Shown here piece after piece: positions 1-13,443 of a stretch of DNA of 64,000 bases. A program made the position numbers and the translations under genes. The notes under the pieces were generated by a model. It was not told the DNA's origin. It ran no database searches and worked only from the letters and a program-made list of their open reading frames with translations. The first letter of the stretch is position 1. Each line of letters begins with the position of its first letter. The DNA lies in the NCBI GenBank assembly GCA_021234155.1, contig JAJEKV010000027.1, forward strand, positions 12,350,716 through 12,414,715, read 5' to 3'. This DNA comes from Isoetes taiwanensis (taxonomy: Eukaryota > Streptophyta > Lycopodiopsida > Isoetales > Isoetaceae).

Positions 1-2031
1 AACCAGATCCGGCTCGCTATTTAGTTCCACCCTCATAGGTATCCCACTAATGGGGAACAAGTTGTATTAGTTGGCTCTCTCCCTAGGCGCTTTGAAAGTC
101 CGTCACATGTTCTCGATCATATCCAAGATCTAAAACTCCTTTTCGGTTGAAATTTATTATGTTGGAAAGTTCTCTCGAGCTCTTTTTGTGGATATATGAT
201 TTTCATATGCTTGAATAACTTTTTTATCGTGAAAACACAGATTTCCAGGCTGCAAATAAAAGGCTCCAAAATCCTAAAGCGCTCGTGGTACTGACCATTT
301 GTTTTTGGCTATATCTGGAGAACTGAAACTCCACATCAGTTGAAATTTGTTGCATTAGAAAGCCTCTCAGAGATCTCTCTGAAGGTGTGTGCTTTGTATG
401 CGTTTGAATGCTATTTCCATAGCGAAACCAGAGATTCCAAACCTGCACCTCAATTTTTTGGTTAATATTACACTTTTGTTCGATATTACACTTTTGTTCG
501 TATATTTTTTTTTTGTGACTCTGTTTTTCATAGAACTACCTCCATTGGAAAGCTCTCTCAGAGCCCTTTCAAAGGATATTTAATTTGCTAATGTTTGGCT
601 AGGATTTCAGAGCAAAAACAGTGATTTCAGGGTTTTCACCATTCTATTATACTACATACTTTTCTTCATAACTAATGATTTGCAACTCTATTTTGGGAGC
701 AATATATATCATTGGAATGCTTGTTTTGCGACAGTTTCAAGGATATATGATTTGCACATGTTTGTTCAAGACCTGAGAGGAGAAAATAGCAAATTTACAA
801 CGTGGTTTTAAGGCGTGTTTTAGAAGGTGTGATACCATCCAATCACCTTAAATTCAAGCATTTGCATGCCGGAGACTTTCTGATGAGTGTTTGTAAGGAA
901 GAAGTCATTGCTACTATTCATTTCAGACAAGCATCTGTAAGGTGGCAGAGGTTGCACTAGAGGTGACTTTTGCATTTGGACACTTTTAGAGGGGTATCTA
1001 TAAGGTGATAGAGCTTGTGCCTGCTTCTTATACTTGGAGGCTTTCAGATAGGCATCTGCGTGATCAAAGTGTTTGGGGCTTTTGGACAAGCGCCCCAGAG
1101 AGTGATACCCCACCATGGCAACCACAATGATAGAAGAGCTGGACGAGCTCTGTGTCCCTTTAGTCCATCCCACTAATATGTGGATGGTGCCGATACACAG
1201 TCCTCTCTGCCTAGTGCAGACATGGCAGCGAAACTTCTCTTGGAAGAGTATATAGATGCCATTCTAATTGTAGACCCGATGACAAAGGAAAAATTGACAG
1301 GTGCACACTGAAACGAGAAGTGCGGGCAAAGTCTTGTGCAACAAGCATAGCTCGTCAAGCATATGGCAGATACTTCAGCCTAGCGACAAGCCGCATCTGT
1401 GCATCAACGGCAATAGATCAGGCATTTGGGAGCACTGGAAATATGTTCAAGCAATGGAAGAGGGCAACACTGCGTGTTTCTAGCATGGAGACCCGTCTAC
1501 AATAGCTTGAGGATGGCCTTACGCCTAGCACGCTCTCTAACAAACAGGGTCTCGCTGATCTGCAGGTCTACATGGACTCCTTGTCTACCAACATAGAAGC
1601 CATGAGACAGGAAGGAAACGTGCTGAGCAGGAGATGATGGCAACCATCTCCCACCTTTAATCAGAAGCTGAGGAGTCTGCTACTATGATGCATAGAGTCT
1701 AGGTCGCCGTTGAATAGAGCCAGTCACAATTAAGAGCCCTTCCGAGTAGGGTCGAGACATAGGAAGTGGCCTCATCGGTACTAGTGAATCCTGTGCTGGG
1801 ACTTTCACTTACAAAAACTGGAGCACAACTCGTGGCTTGAGATCGGAAGGTGCAGGAGCTTTGGGCAGCCATCACTTAACAAGGCAAGGGCCTCCATGCA
1901 GGCTGATGAGCAACTGCAGCGATGCATATGTGAATTAACAAGGCAGCAATAATTCCAGCAGCAGTTGAGCTCCCGACTTTAGGAAGGAGAGGCCACTGCA
2001 CATGCCAGGGCAGTCCTACATGCCCAAAACA
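1..2031 (+). mobile_element. 2-kb dispersed repeat, copy 1 (decayed gag/ORF1-like coding region)
   Basis: This stretch matches 13444-15516 almost collinearly and stops matching at about 2031, after a shared 'tacatgcccaaaac'. It probably continues left of the window. Bases 1-800 hold degenerate internal repeats built on 'ggaaagctctctcagagc' and 'ggatatatgatttg'. Bases 850-1100 hold shorter repeats built on 'aggcatctgtaaggtggcag'. From about 1300 a broken ORF encodes a basic, Gln-rich protein resembling a coiled-coil gag or LINE ORF1; no catalytic domain is visible. In-frame stops sit where copy 2 has Gln codons (TAG 1760 against CAG 15247; TAA 1877 against CAA 15361). In copy 2 the coding sequence continues past 15516, whereas here it is replaced by CACTA sequence, so one element has interrupted or truncated the other. 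Family assignment is uncertain. Confidence 0.6.
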
Positions 2032-2955
2032 GGGAATAGTTTACCCAGTCATCGAGATGATGTGAAGAAGATTATTCAGGCAACTGGCCTTGGTTACAAG
2101 AGCATTCATGCATGTCCAAATGATTGCATGATCTTCTATCCTCCTGAAACATTTAGCAAAACTACGCATTGTATGGTGTGCAATGCCTCTAGGTACAAAA
2201 ATGATATGCAAGGTAAGAACGTACCTGAGAAGATGGTTCGCCATTTCCCATTGCTTCCAAGGCTGAAGATGATGATGCGGTGCAAATCATTAGCTAGCCT
2301 CATGGACTTCACATCGACAAATGCATCTACTGATGACATAATAAGACTTCCAAGTGATAGTCTTGCATGGAAGCATGTAGATAAGACATGGCCTGAATTT
2401 GGGAATGAACCACACAATGTTCGCTTGGGGTTGGCTATCGATGGAGTGAACCCTTTTGGAAGGCAGTCCACATCATGGTCTACATGGCCTGTATTGCTAG
2501 TAAACTACAATATACCTCCATGGTTACTAATGAAGAGCGGGCATATCATATTGTCCTTATTGATTCCTGGGAAAAAGAAACCAAGCAACTTGGATGTATA
2601 CCTCAAGATCGTGGTGGATGAGTTGTTAAGCTTATGGAACGTGGGGATTCATGTTTATGATGCACAAAAAGAGGAGTCTTTTACACTTCGAGGTATCCTA
2701 CTATGGACTATGCATGACTATCCTGGACTAGCAGAGTGTTCAGGTTTTACTGTATCGGGCCATAATGCATGCATGATATGTGGGGAAAATCTAGCTTCTC
2801 GTCACTCTCCACATCTAAATAAGGTGGTGTATGAGGGTTTTAGAAAATATCTGCCGCTTACACATCCCCTTCGACAAGATCGTGTACATTTTAATGGCAA
2901 GCAGGACAGTACACCTCTCCGACCTCTTCTCTACAATATAGTGCACTGTTTGTAA
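2032..2955 (+). pseudogene. CACTA tnp2-type transposase, N- and C-terminally truncated
   Basis: An open frame of about 308 codons encodes the tnp2 (PF02992-type) core. Recognisable blocks are 'GLGYKSIHACPNDCMIFY' near the start with its Cys residues, the 'CMVCNASRY' zinc-like pair, 'KHVDKTWPEFGNEPHNVRL', 'LAIDGVNPFG' (the conserved LxxDGxNPF motif), 'TWPVLLVNYNIPPWL', and 'GLAECSGFTVSGHNACMICG'. Intact tnp2 proteins are roughly 700-1000 residues. The N-terminal part is missing where the frame abuts repeat copy 1. After 2955 the conserved continuation is not found; instead a possible GTAAGT donor lies at 2951 and non-coding sequence follows. The likely role was cleavage and strand transfer at CACTA termini in the nucleus. 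It is non-functional as it stands. The family call is confident. Confidence 0.88.
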
Positions 2956-4410
2956 GTTTCAAACTGTTTCTTCTGCACTTTTTTACTGTAACTATTCTCG
3001 TTCGAGCTTGTATGCGTGTATTTCATTCTGGCAGGGGCGAAGCCATTCTCGATTTATAATAATACTTGGAGCTACTGGACAAACCTCCAAAGCACCACCA
3101 AAGGTATTCTTGAATATGCAGAATTTTGTTTGAGCTGTCACCGATTTGTTTTGGGTCTGTCACCGATTTGTTTGAGCTGGGCCGATTTTTGTTGGATGAA
3201 AACTATCCCAATTTACGAAGATAGAAGCACCGATTTCTGAAACCTGTCACCGATTTTTGTTGGATGAAGCATCTGAGTGAGATGAAAACATTAGGTTTAA
3301 ATCCGGCCTAACTCTGCTTGTTGAAACTGGTCTCGTGTCCTTGAAACTCTGCGCTGTAATCTGGTTCTGAGTCCTTGAGGTATTAAGATATTAGGCTGCC
3401 TATCATCATGTCCAGAATTCGCCCAAAAGTAACAGACCCATTCACGGTTTCTGAACAGACCCATTCACGGTTTCTGAACAGACCCATTCTGAACAGACCA
3501 AGCTCTTGCTTTCATTTCCTGCCATAGCCGGACCTCTGGTTACCTTTTCCAAATGGCTGTCGAATCCATGCTTGTCCATCCCAGCCAATCCATGCTTGTC
3601 GATCCCAGCCACTGCTTTGATTGATTTTGACGATTTACAAGCTTAGAACCCACCCCCTTCTGCGAAAAAACCTTTTGTGGATTTGGATGTGAAGCCCTCC
3701 CTGTAAACAGGTCAGTCTACATATAACAAGCTAATTGTTCTCGATTGGCCTTAGATTCAGTTTCGAGTTCAAGGTACTGTCTTTTGAGAAGGAGGCCAAT
3801 TCTTGTATTAAGCAATATTTTGTAGTTCCCAATTCAATTTACAAAGGTAAGAAAAGTCCAATTTCTGTATCTGACACAGAATTGAAGCAGAGAGCAAACC
3901 CTTTCCACAGCAACCAAGAATATTATTCATAATATTCTGATATAATATTCTCTTTAATATTCTCTTTATTCATTATATTCTGATATAATATTGAATTTGT
4001 ATTCCTTTGCAAGGCATCTTTTCTGTTTTTACATCAAGCATTCCTTGTAAATTAGATGGGCGGCTTCATTGTGTTGCTTGTAGCGGGTGCGATACTCTAC
4101 GGCTCCAATCATTGTTCATTATGGAGTGTTATTATGGGGATGCTCGTCTTTTTTTTTTTTTTTTTTTTTTTTTAGGCAAGGGATGCTCGTCTTTGGTATG
4201 AACCTTACGCAAAATATTTAGTTGCTTTCTTTGTGCATTTTAACTTGACGCATGGATGTCTCAGCACATTTAGGGTCATTCCTGTGGTCTCTTCTCTTTC
4301 CACTTGAAGCTCAGGCTGCTGGAGCTCGTCACCAACGTGGTATTCATGTTTATGTTTATTTTATTTTACTCGCATATCATGTCATGAAATTGTTAAAATT
4401 ATTTTGTTAA
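2956..4410. other. Non-coding interior of the CACTA element with small tandem repeats
   Basis: No convincing gene is seen. A 23-bp unit beginning 'aacagacccattcacgg' is repeated at 3431-3453 and 3454-3476, with a partial third copy at 3477-3491. The motif 'ctgtcaccgattt' recurs several times between 3136 and 3260. 3930-3995 is an AT-rich patch with repeated 'gatataatattc', and 4148-4174 is a T homopolymer of about 24 bases. The stretch probably represents deleted or intronic CACTA sequence between the two transposon genes. Confidence 0.5.
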
Positions 4411-4419
4411 AATGCTCGT

Positions 4420-6693
<2,274 letters not shown>

Positions 6694-6859
6694 ATATAGG
6701 CATCACATAGTGACTTCTTTTTGACACGATTTTTTCTTACTCTTCTTGTTTCATGACACATAAATATATACTCTATCTATTCTATTTTCGTTTCTTCTTA
6801 TTCAATATTCTTTAGAAAATGACTTTCAAGCTTCTTACATTTTTTTTTATTAAAATTGT

Positions 6860-7367
6860 TACACGTCGCAACAAAAACATGCTAAATACGATGTCACAAT
6901 GAAAATGCCATTTGAAACGTCAAAACAACGTGTTTGTAACGTAAAGAACAACGTCTTAAAGACGTCACAACAACATGTTGTAGATTACGTCGTAACAAAC
7001 ATTTTATTTGCAACGTGCAAGACACGTTGCCAAATACGTCGTAAACAACATCTACGTTGCGACATGTAAGCAACGAGATAAGAACATTACGACGACGTGT
7101 GAAGGACGTTCTGGACGTTGCAAATATGTTGCACGCACGTCCAAAACAACGTTTCATGGGTAACGTAAGAAGAACGAGATTAGAACGTCCTAGCGACGTA
7201 TTAACAACGTCACAGCGACGTGACGTCGTTCTGTGACGAATCCTAGGCGACGTCATTTGCAACGTCCGTGCAACATTTGCAAGACGTCCTCATGCGATGT
7301 CTGACGTCTCTAATATGTCAATGTGACGTCGCTAACGACGTCGCTAATAGCCCGTTCTGTAGTAGTG
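6860..7367. repeat. CACTA subterminal ACGTC array and right terminal inverted repeat
   Basis: About 480 bp carry dozens of ACGT/AACGTC/GACGTC cores in both orientations, for example 'caacgtcacagcgacgtgac' around 7209. The array ends in 'cgctaatagcccgttctgtagtagtg' at 7342-7367, whose reverse complement starts CACTACTAC. In this superfamily such motif clusters bind the element's own TnpA-type protein. ACGT cores are also plant bZIP-type sites, so host factors might bind here. Confidence 0.8.
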
Positions 7368-7499
7368 CATTGAGGAATGTAATTAAAGAGTATGAGACAA
7401 CTCATGTGGTCCTTAGTGATTTGGCATGTGTAATTTCCTACAACATGATTAGCAGTCCAAAGCATCCAATTATTTGTTATTTGCCTTGGTCTAAACTTC

Positions 7500-9200
7500 A
7501 TAATTGAGAGATTGATTAAAAGAAGGGAGCAATCAATGACCCTGATAAAAGTAGTGCACCTAAGTCTCCCATTCTTGCAGAGCTTATGCAAGGAGGGATG
7601 GAAGCAAGAAATGTTCACAAAAGTCAGAAGTCCCACTTCAGTAAGATCAAGAGTTCACAAATGTTTTCAATAAGGTGAAGGTCTACACTCTCAAAGCACC
7701 GGAATTATGATTGCCCTATTGATCTGCAACTAGGGAACAAGCTGCCATGAAGGGCAATTTATAATCTAACTTCGTTAGAGCTTTGGGTTCTCAGAGGATA
7801 TATTGACGCGAACATGATGATTGAATTTATACGACATTCTAGATTTCCTGCTAGAGCATCCATCTTTTTCGCTAAAAGAAAGATGGTTTTCTTCGTTTGG
7901 TCGTGGATCGTTGAGAATTCAACAAGGTCACAATTCCAAATAGTTATGCGTTGCCACTGATTTCAAGCCACAAAGCTTGAACTTGGGGGTGCATACAATC
8001 TTGTTTAGATCCAACGAAAAGATAAGTGGAAGACTGTTTTTCGCACTCCTTATGGACATGTCAAGTATATAGTTATGCCTTTTGGTCTCAAAAAGCCGCC
8101 TGCAGTTTTTTTGCATATGGAAAAATGATGCAATTTTGGACTTCCATGGATATCTTTATTATTGTTTATCTAGATGACATCCTAATTTATTCGAAGACTC
8201 AAAAAGAGCATGATGATCATGCTCGTCAAGTTCTATAAAGATTGTAGAAACATGACATGTATACTAATTTGGAAGTGTAGTTTTGACGGCAATCAAGTGG
8301 AGTTTTTTGGGGTATGTGGTCTTACTGAAAGCATTGGACTCAGCGAAAGTCCAAATCATTCTAGATTGGCAATTGCCATATTCGATACGTGATGTTTAGT
8401 GCTTCTTGGAATTTGCAAATGTTTGATGCAAGTCCATCAAGGACTACTTGAGAATCATGGTGCCCTTCACACAGCTTAGACAAAAGAATTAGTCCTTTGT
8501 ATGGATTGCAAATGCAAAAAAGAAGGAATTTAATAAGTTGAAGCTGGCCTTTACATCTTCTCCCAAATTATCACATGTTGATCCAACCAAGTCCTTCATC
8601 ATGAAAGCTAATACGCTGGACTTTTCAATGGGAAGTGTCATGTCTTTAGACTAGGGAGGATGGTCAAATTCATACTATCGCCTTCCATTCACAAAAATTT
8701 GCAGCTGAAAAAATCAATTACTAGATCCATAACAAAGGGCTTTTGGCCATTGTGGATTCTTTTGAGCAGTGACACCAGTTCTTGGAATATTCTCCTCATC
8801 AGATCATTGTTTATAATGATCATAATAATCCCAAGTACTTCCAGGAGGCGACAAACCCACGAGCATAGTAAGGGAAAAAAAATGCTTTATTTCAATGCTC
8901 ATACTGTGTACCTCATCTATAAGAACATGCTTCTGACCATCAGAGCAAGTCCCTTTGGGACCCAATCGCTGCTAATGTCTTCGAAGCACCTGCATATTCG
9001 AGTATGCTTGGTTCTATACATACAACTGTTCACATAGATGTGTTTGCACAAGAGATATTGGATTATGTTATTCATGATTATATCGTTCCCAAGATCCAGT
9101 CATCCTCGTCCATATTATGATCAGTTCTATTGGCAGGATGGGTTGCTTTTTTGGAATAGTCTCCTATATGTGCCTGATGGCCCTTCTCATCTTCTTGTTT
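7500..9200 (+). pseudogene. Decayed Ty3-type LTR retrotransposon pol region (RT, RNase H)
   Basis: Scattered frames on the plus strand match the Ty3 reverse transcriptase in order: '[20 protein letters not shown]' near 8034-8095 (the RTxYGHxxxxVMPFGL block), then 'IIVYLDDILIYSKTQKEH' at about 8157-8213 carrying the catalytic YLDD, then 'KKEFNKLKLAFTSSPKLSH' (about 8521-8578) of the RT/RNase H linker. RNase H-like residues follow around 8690-8860. Frameshifts and stops separate the blocks. After 9050 only weak traces of an integrase C-terminal region remain. The element is dead. Which Ty3 clade it belongs to cannot be said from these pieces. Confidence 0.8.
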
Positions 9201-9960
9201 TGCAATGATACCATGCCACACACATGGATTTATATTTTAGAGTACATTCGTACTCCAACCTAGTTTCATCCTTTGTGAAAAAGGCACCTTTCTTTTTTCT
9301 AAAAGTCCTTGGGGACTTCCGAATTACCCAAGTCCGGCCTTGTATTTGTCTTCTAATGAGCCTGATTTGTCCTATAGCATTTGATTTTTGCCTTGTAGCT
9401 CAATTCCCGTTTGTCTGGTAACTTAATGATCAACCAAGAAACATGAAGTCAGCAAATGGTATACGTCCTATAGATTGAAGGAACCTAGTTCCGCTAACAT
9501 GGCAAACCCAATTTTTTTGTAATGGGGATGCGCCCTTAGGCATGAAGGCGGAAACATTAATTTTTCTTTAAGGTTGTGGTGACATTTACTTGGAGCCCAG
9601 ATTTGCTCCATTTCTATGGATATAAAACCTCATCCTCCACTCTTAATATACAACAGACAATAAGAACTACAAGAAGACAAAATGTAAGTTATAAGAAGAT
9701 AAACCCAGCCTCGTAAGAAGATAAAAGAAGGCTCAAAAATTGGCATTCAGAAATAGCCCTTCAATTCTTGAATTCTAGATTCCAAACCTGGTATCTTCAG
9801 GTTAGATATTGACCTTCGAAAAGCCTCCTTTTTCCCTCATGGGAAACGGCCCTTAGCGTGGCTCCCCATTAGCATCGAACCAGAGTTTCACCCCTGTGCC
9901 ATGTAGATAAAATACAGGGAGAGAATCCGACACAGTATCGAATTGTATCCTAAAATATCA
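9201..9960 (+). other. Possible 3' end and LTR of the decayed Ty3 element
   Basis: No gene is seen. A TATA-like 'ggatataaaacctcatcctc' lies near 9618, followed by sequence of the kind found in LTR R/U5 regions. It sits at the right distance downstream of the RT/RNase H remnant. No matching 5' LTR was found in the window and no boundaries can be defined, so this is a tentative label for about 760 bp of otherwise featureless sequence. Confidence 0.25.
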
Positions 9961-9999
9961 TTGTACAATTTGTCAGCATGTTTATTATTGCCATGGTTT

Positions 10000-10137
10000 T
10001 TCTGCTGAAAACCCTTCGAGGCAAGGGTTTTTTAATCCTGATAGTAATACGCTTGTTGTTCTCTTTGTTTGGGTCCCATAGGCCAATTAGTCTCCGTGGA
10101 TGATAAAAACACATTCTATTCTATTCTACTCATTTTA
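10000..10137 (+). mobile_element. LINE 3' end with stem-loop and short ATTCT tail (copy a)
   Basis: The sequence contains 'aaaacccttcgaggcaaggg' (a potential stem-loop, arms AACCCTT/AAGGGTT), then 'tttgggtcccataggcc', 'tctccgtgg' and 'gataaaaac', and ends in about three ATTCT units. The same order of blocks occurs at 25135-25318 and, reversed, at 21136-21345. No coding sequence remains at this copy, which is a 5'-truncated insertion. Confidence 0.7.
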
Positions 10138-10835
10138 TTGTGTATTTGTTTTTCCAAGGTCAATGCACCCACTATATTAGATATTTGATTTATACAACAA
10201 TTTAGGGACAATCATCCTATATTCTGCTATTTAGATTAGGGTTTTGTGGTATTTAAAATTAAGGTTTCAAGGTAATCGACCAAGACTGTATATTTTTGGT
10301 ATTTGCTGCATTAAGCTCTCGGTTGGCAGCCAAGATTTGGCTATTATGAGATAGGGCTGTAAACTAGCAAGTTAGCGGACATGAAAAGTCAAGTGAGAAT
10401 TACCTAAATGCCTGTACATCTTATGTATTTTACCAAAATGTCTCTAGTATTTCAATTATTTACCGTAATGTCCATGGCAACGAAATACCATCGTATTTTA
10501 ATGTATTAACCTAAATGCACTCCAAATATTATTTATGAATTTACCCAAATCCCTTTGCTTCCCAAAAGTTGACAAATACAGAAATAGGATATCAGAAAAG
10601 AATTTTTGAAATTATTCCTTAACCATTTCCCCAGTATAGATGTCACGGTTTGTTTACCAACGTGGCATTGACGTGGCAGACCTACTTTCGCAACGGTCAT
10701 ACGCATAAATTCAACTAGTAGAAGCGCAATCCTGTCCGACTTCTTTGAATTTCTATTCTATCGATCTTTGCTATCCAGATCAATCTTAACAAAAAATTTG
10801 TGCAAGTCCTTTGATCATCTGCATTTTATTACTCG
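10138..10835. other. Upstream region of the securin-like gene
   Basis: No gene or repeat stands out. Bases 10650-10835 are the likely promoter and 5' leader of the downstream gene. I see no unambiguous TATA box. 'ttgacaaataca' and 'caacggtcat' (10693-10702, containing an AACGG core of the kind bound by MYB3R cell-cycle regulators in plants) are the only suggestive motifs. The MSA-like reading is inference. Confidence 0.3.
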
Positions 10836-12150
10836 ATGGCGGTCAGAAATGCTGCCAGATTTGTTCCGCTAGACGAAAACGTTGAAAATCTGCACCTTGC
10901 AGGTATGTTGAATTAATTCCGGGTACTTCTTTGTATTCTTTATATGGTTAATCTAGCTTTCTGCATATCTTGAAGGATTTTGGTGATGCATTTCCAAGCT
11001 TTTAGTTTCTTTGAATCATTAGGTTATTTTTTCTTCATCTTTAGACGGATTCCGACGGTGTTGGACATCTTTTTGTCACGGCAGGGAAGGGCTCTTTTAA
11101 AACTGGAGGTGTGCAATCTATCGGCAGCCTCAAAGCGCCATTATCTGCTATTGGAAGTGTTAAGGGCGAGCGCAAGAAGCTTTCTAATATTACAAATCGG
11201 GTCCACTCTTCTGTTTCAACACCGGCCAAACTAGGTCAGAACTTGGGAACCCAAAATGCTGGGCAGATCAAGAAGCCACTTACCGACAAGGTTGCTCCTC
11301 TTCCAAGCAGAACACCACTCAAGAATATCACGAACGAAAACAAGGCTGTGAAAAAGAATGTCCCAACTGAAAAGAAACCCTCTGTTCTGCAAAAGCCGAA
11401 GCCCAAATCTGACATAAAGCAGGAGGTTGATGCTAATAACGAAGGCAATGCAGCTTTGAAGAGGGCAGCAAATATTAAGCTTCCTGAAGAACTGGAAAAG
11501 AAAGTACAAATGTGGGCTGCTGAGGGCATAGAGAAGGTTCACTTTTCAGGTTCAGATATGGAGGCTCTTCGAAAGAAAATGGATGATGAAGGTGCTTAAG
11601 TTCAAACTAGCAGTATTTTTTCTCTTTATTCAGTTCATGTACCGTGTTTTTCTAGTTCTAGTACTCAAGCTAATTTATCTTTTGTTTTGTGCAGAGATGG
11701 ATAAGCGTGTTTCACTAGTTCTGGGCTGTAGGACAGGCTTTCCATCATTTTTAAGGCCACATTCAGACTATGTATGCTTCATTTTCTTTGTTAGTTCCCC
11801 AGTCTGTATATGGACTGAATCTTTTTATTGCTTTTTTGTATTCAGTTTGAGGAGACTGGGGATCAATTGAAGCTGGATCCTTATGAGGAAGTCTATGAGA
11901 AAAAGATGAGTGAAAGCATTGCTCAGTATGAGAAAATTCTATGTGAAGGTACCAGCTCATGTAAATGCAGTAGGTTTTAGCAGCTTTAATGCAATATTTT
12001 TTGAATTCTCATATGCTTCCATTTGCAGCTGACTTGATCAAGAGTGACTACTCTCTGGATGATGTACTGAACAAGACCCATGATGAATTGGCTCCACTGG
12101 TTATTCCAGCAGATTGGCAGCTCTGTGTCAGGAATGAAATTGCATATTGA
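10836..12150 (+). CDS. Securin-like protein (plant PATRONUS type), five exons
   Basis: Exons 10836-10902, 11045-11591, 11695-11771, 11846-11948 and 12029-12150 join at GT-AG sites into a basic protein of about 300 residues. The N-terminus has 'FVPLDENVENLHL', containing a DEN motif. The second exon has 'RTPLKNITNEN', a destruction-box-like RxxLxxIxN, and an earlier 'KKLSNITN'. The middle is Lys-rich and disordered. An acidic region follows around 'EKKVQMWAAEGIEKVHFSG'. Plant PATRONUS securins protect cohesin by inhibiting separase and are destroyed by the APC/C through D-box and DEN-box degrons; the match is by motif and architecture, not alignment. The exon 2-to-3, 3-to-4 and 4-to-5 phases agree (the exon 2 donor is GTGCTT). 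Exon 1, however, ends one base out of phase with exon 2, so a base may be missing or the first splice site differs. It is flanked by transposons on both sides. Confidence 0.55.
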
Positions 12151-12718
12151 GACCGCTGCACTGTAGAATCATAAGCAACATTGTGTTGCAGGGATCTCAA
12201 CTTTTTGTTGAAAGACACCACTGTACAGAAGTTGGCTAGAAGTTGTTAGATATCTCTTAATCTAGCCTTTTGTTATTGCTAGACAGAGAATTTCTTTAAG
12301 TATTAACCATACACAAGCAGCAGCACCTAAAAGTTAACTTACTAGGATATGTTTCGAGAACCCTATTCAACCTTTCTGTTTTGGTAACTGTTGTGGACGT
12401 ATTTGCCTGAAATGAAGTAATCAAAAAAAGCTTTTCTAAATTTTCCTTGCCATGATTTTCGGGGATTGCACTGCAGTGACTAGCTTGAATTGCCATTTGA
12501 CATGTTTCTGTTGCTTTTCCATTTGCAGTATTATTAGTTTGGGTTGCGTTTCCAATTGTTTGATGCGGGTTAATTTAGCAGAACATGTCAGGTTTGTTTG
12601 TGCATTTCGTGCAGCAAACATGACAGCCCGAGAACCCAAGCTCTAGGTTTGCTAATATCAAGCTAAAGTATTTCTTATTCCTTCCTGAATTTTAGCTCTG
12701 CGTGCTGGGATAAGTTTC

Positions 12719-12797
12719 AAAATAATTTATCTCTATCCATGCTACATGATAATGTGATGACCATCTCAAAATAATTTATCTCTATCCATGCTAAATA
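12719..12797. repeat. 28-bp direct repeat
   Basis: The unit 'aaaataatttatctctatcc' plus 'atgcta' occurs at 12719 and again at 12770, separated by about 23 bp. It lies in the 3' part of a tRNA-derived, SINE-like sequence read from the minus strand, and may be a local duplication within that element. Confidence 0.75.
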
Positions 12798-12844
12798 AAT
12801 GATGGCGTGACGACCAAATGCGTACTATGCTCGCATGTACAAAG

Positions 12845-12965
12845 ATGGTCGTGACAAAAATGCAAAAGGTAGTTGTATGAAGCATGGCTTAAGCTCGCAA
12901 CCTTCTAGTTGCAAGAGATACACCCTTGCCAAGTGAGCTACCAACACCTCTTAAAGAGTTCTTCT
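12845..12965 (-). mobile_element. tRNA-derived (SINE-like) head
   Basis: Read on the minus strand, the sequence has an A-box-like 'TGGTAGCTCACTTGGCAAGG' and, about 35 bases later, a B-box-like 'GGTTGCGAGCTTAAGCC'. That spacing is normal for an internal RNA polymerase III promoter. The segment does not fold into a clean tRNA and has no acceptor stem I can close, so a tRNA-derived SINE is more likely than a tRNA gene. The 3' part may extend down to about 12700. Confidence 0.5.
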
Positions 12966-13443
12966 TGCATATTTCATAGACTGTTTCCAATGATTCCTGA
13001 ACATTCAAGAACCTATGTAGATGTGCAATACTTGGTGCAGTCTCACCCTTTAGAGAGGCGCGATTCTGATCATTGGTCTAGAAGTCAAGACCTATATATA
13101 GAGGCGCCTCTCTTGTCGAACGATTCCGATTCAACATCAGTCCTGAGCCTTCCAGTCCAAGTCCTTGTACTCTGCTATGTTGTATCAAGTGTATCCACCT
13201 TATCGGTTTTAGTCTGCTCAGAGCCTAAGTATTTTTTTCGTCCATATTTGGTAATTTGTCTTTATGAAGGAGGTTCCAGCCTTATTACAGCAAGTGCAAC
13301 AGTTCATGCCAATTATTGTAGCTAGACAATAAACAACTCAGAGAACAGGTAGCATCTTATGAAACAACATTTAGCTCTGGGAGCCCAAGGTTAGTTTGTT
13401 GGAGAAATCTCATGGGACTAGATCCAAGCTCTGAGTCTTCTTG
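12966..13443 (+). other. Possible promoter/leader of repeat copy 2
   Basis: There is no ORF of note. 'gacctatatatagaggcgcctctc' at about 13089-13112 gives a strong TATA-like box next to a GGCGCC palindrome, followed by pyrimidine-rich sequence. It sits just upstream of the 2-kb repeat and could be its promoter (LTR or LINE 5' UTR). The equivalent stretch of copy 1 lies outside the window, so this cannot be confirmed here. Confidence 0.3.

Noticed and set aside
11231-11542. Minus-strand ORFs opposite the securin-like gene
   Set aside because: They are shadows of exon 2; no domain, and the plus-strand gene has consistent splice sites after exon 2.
12845-12965. A functional tRNA gene
   Set aside because: The boxes are imperfect and no acceptor or anticodon stems can be closed by eye.
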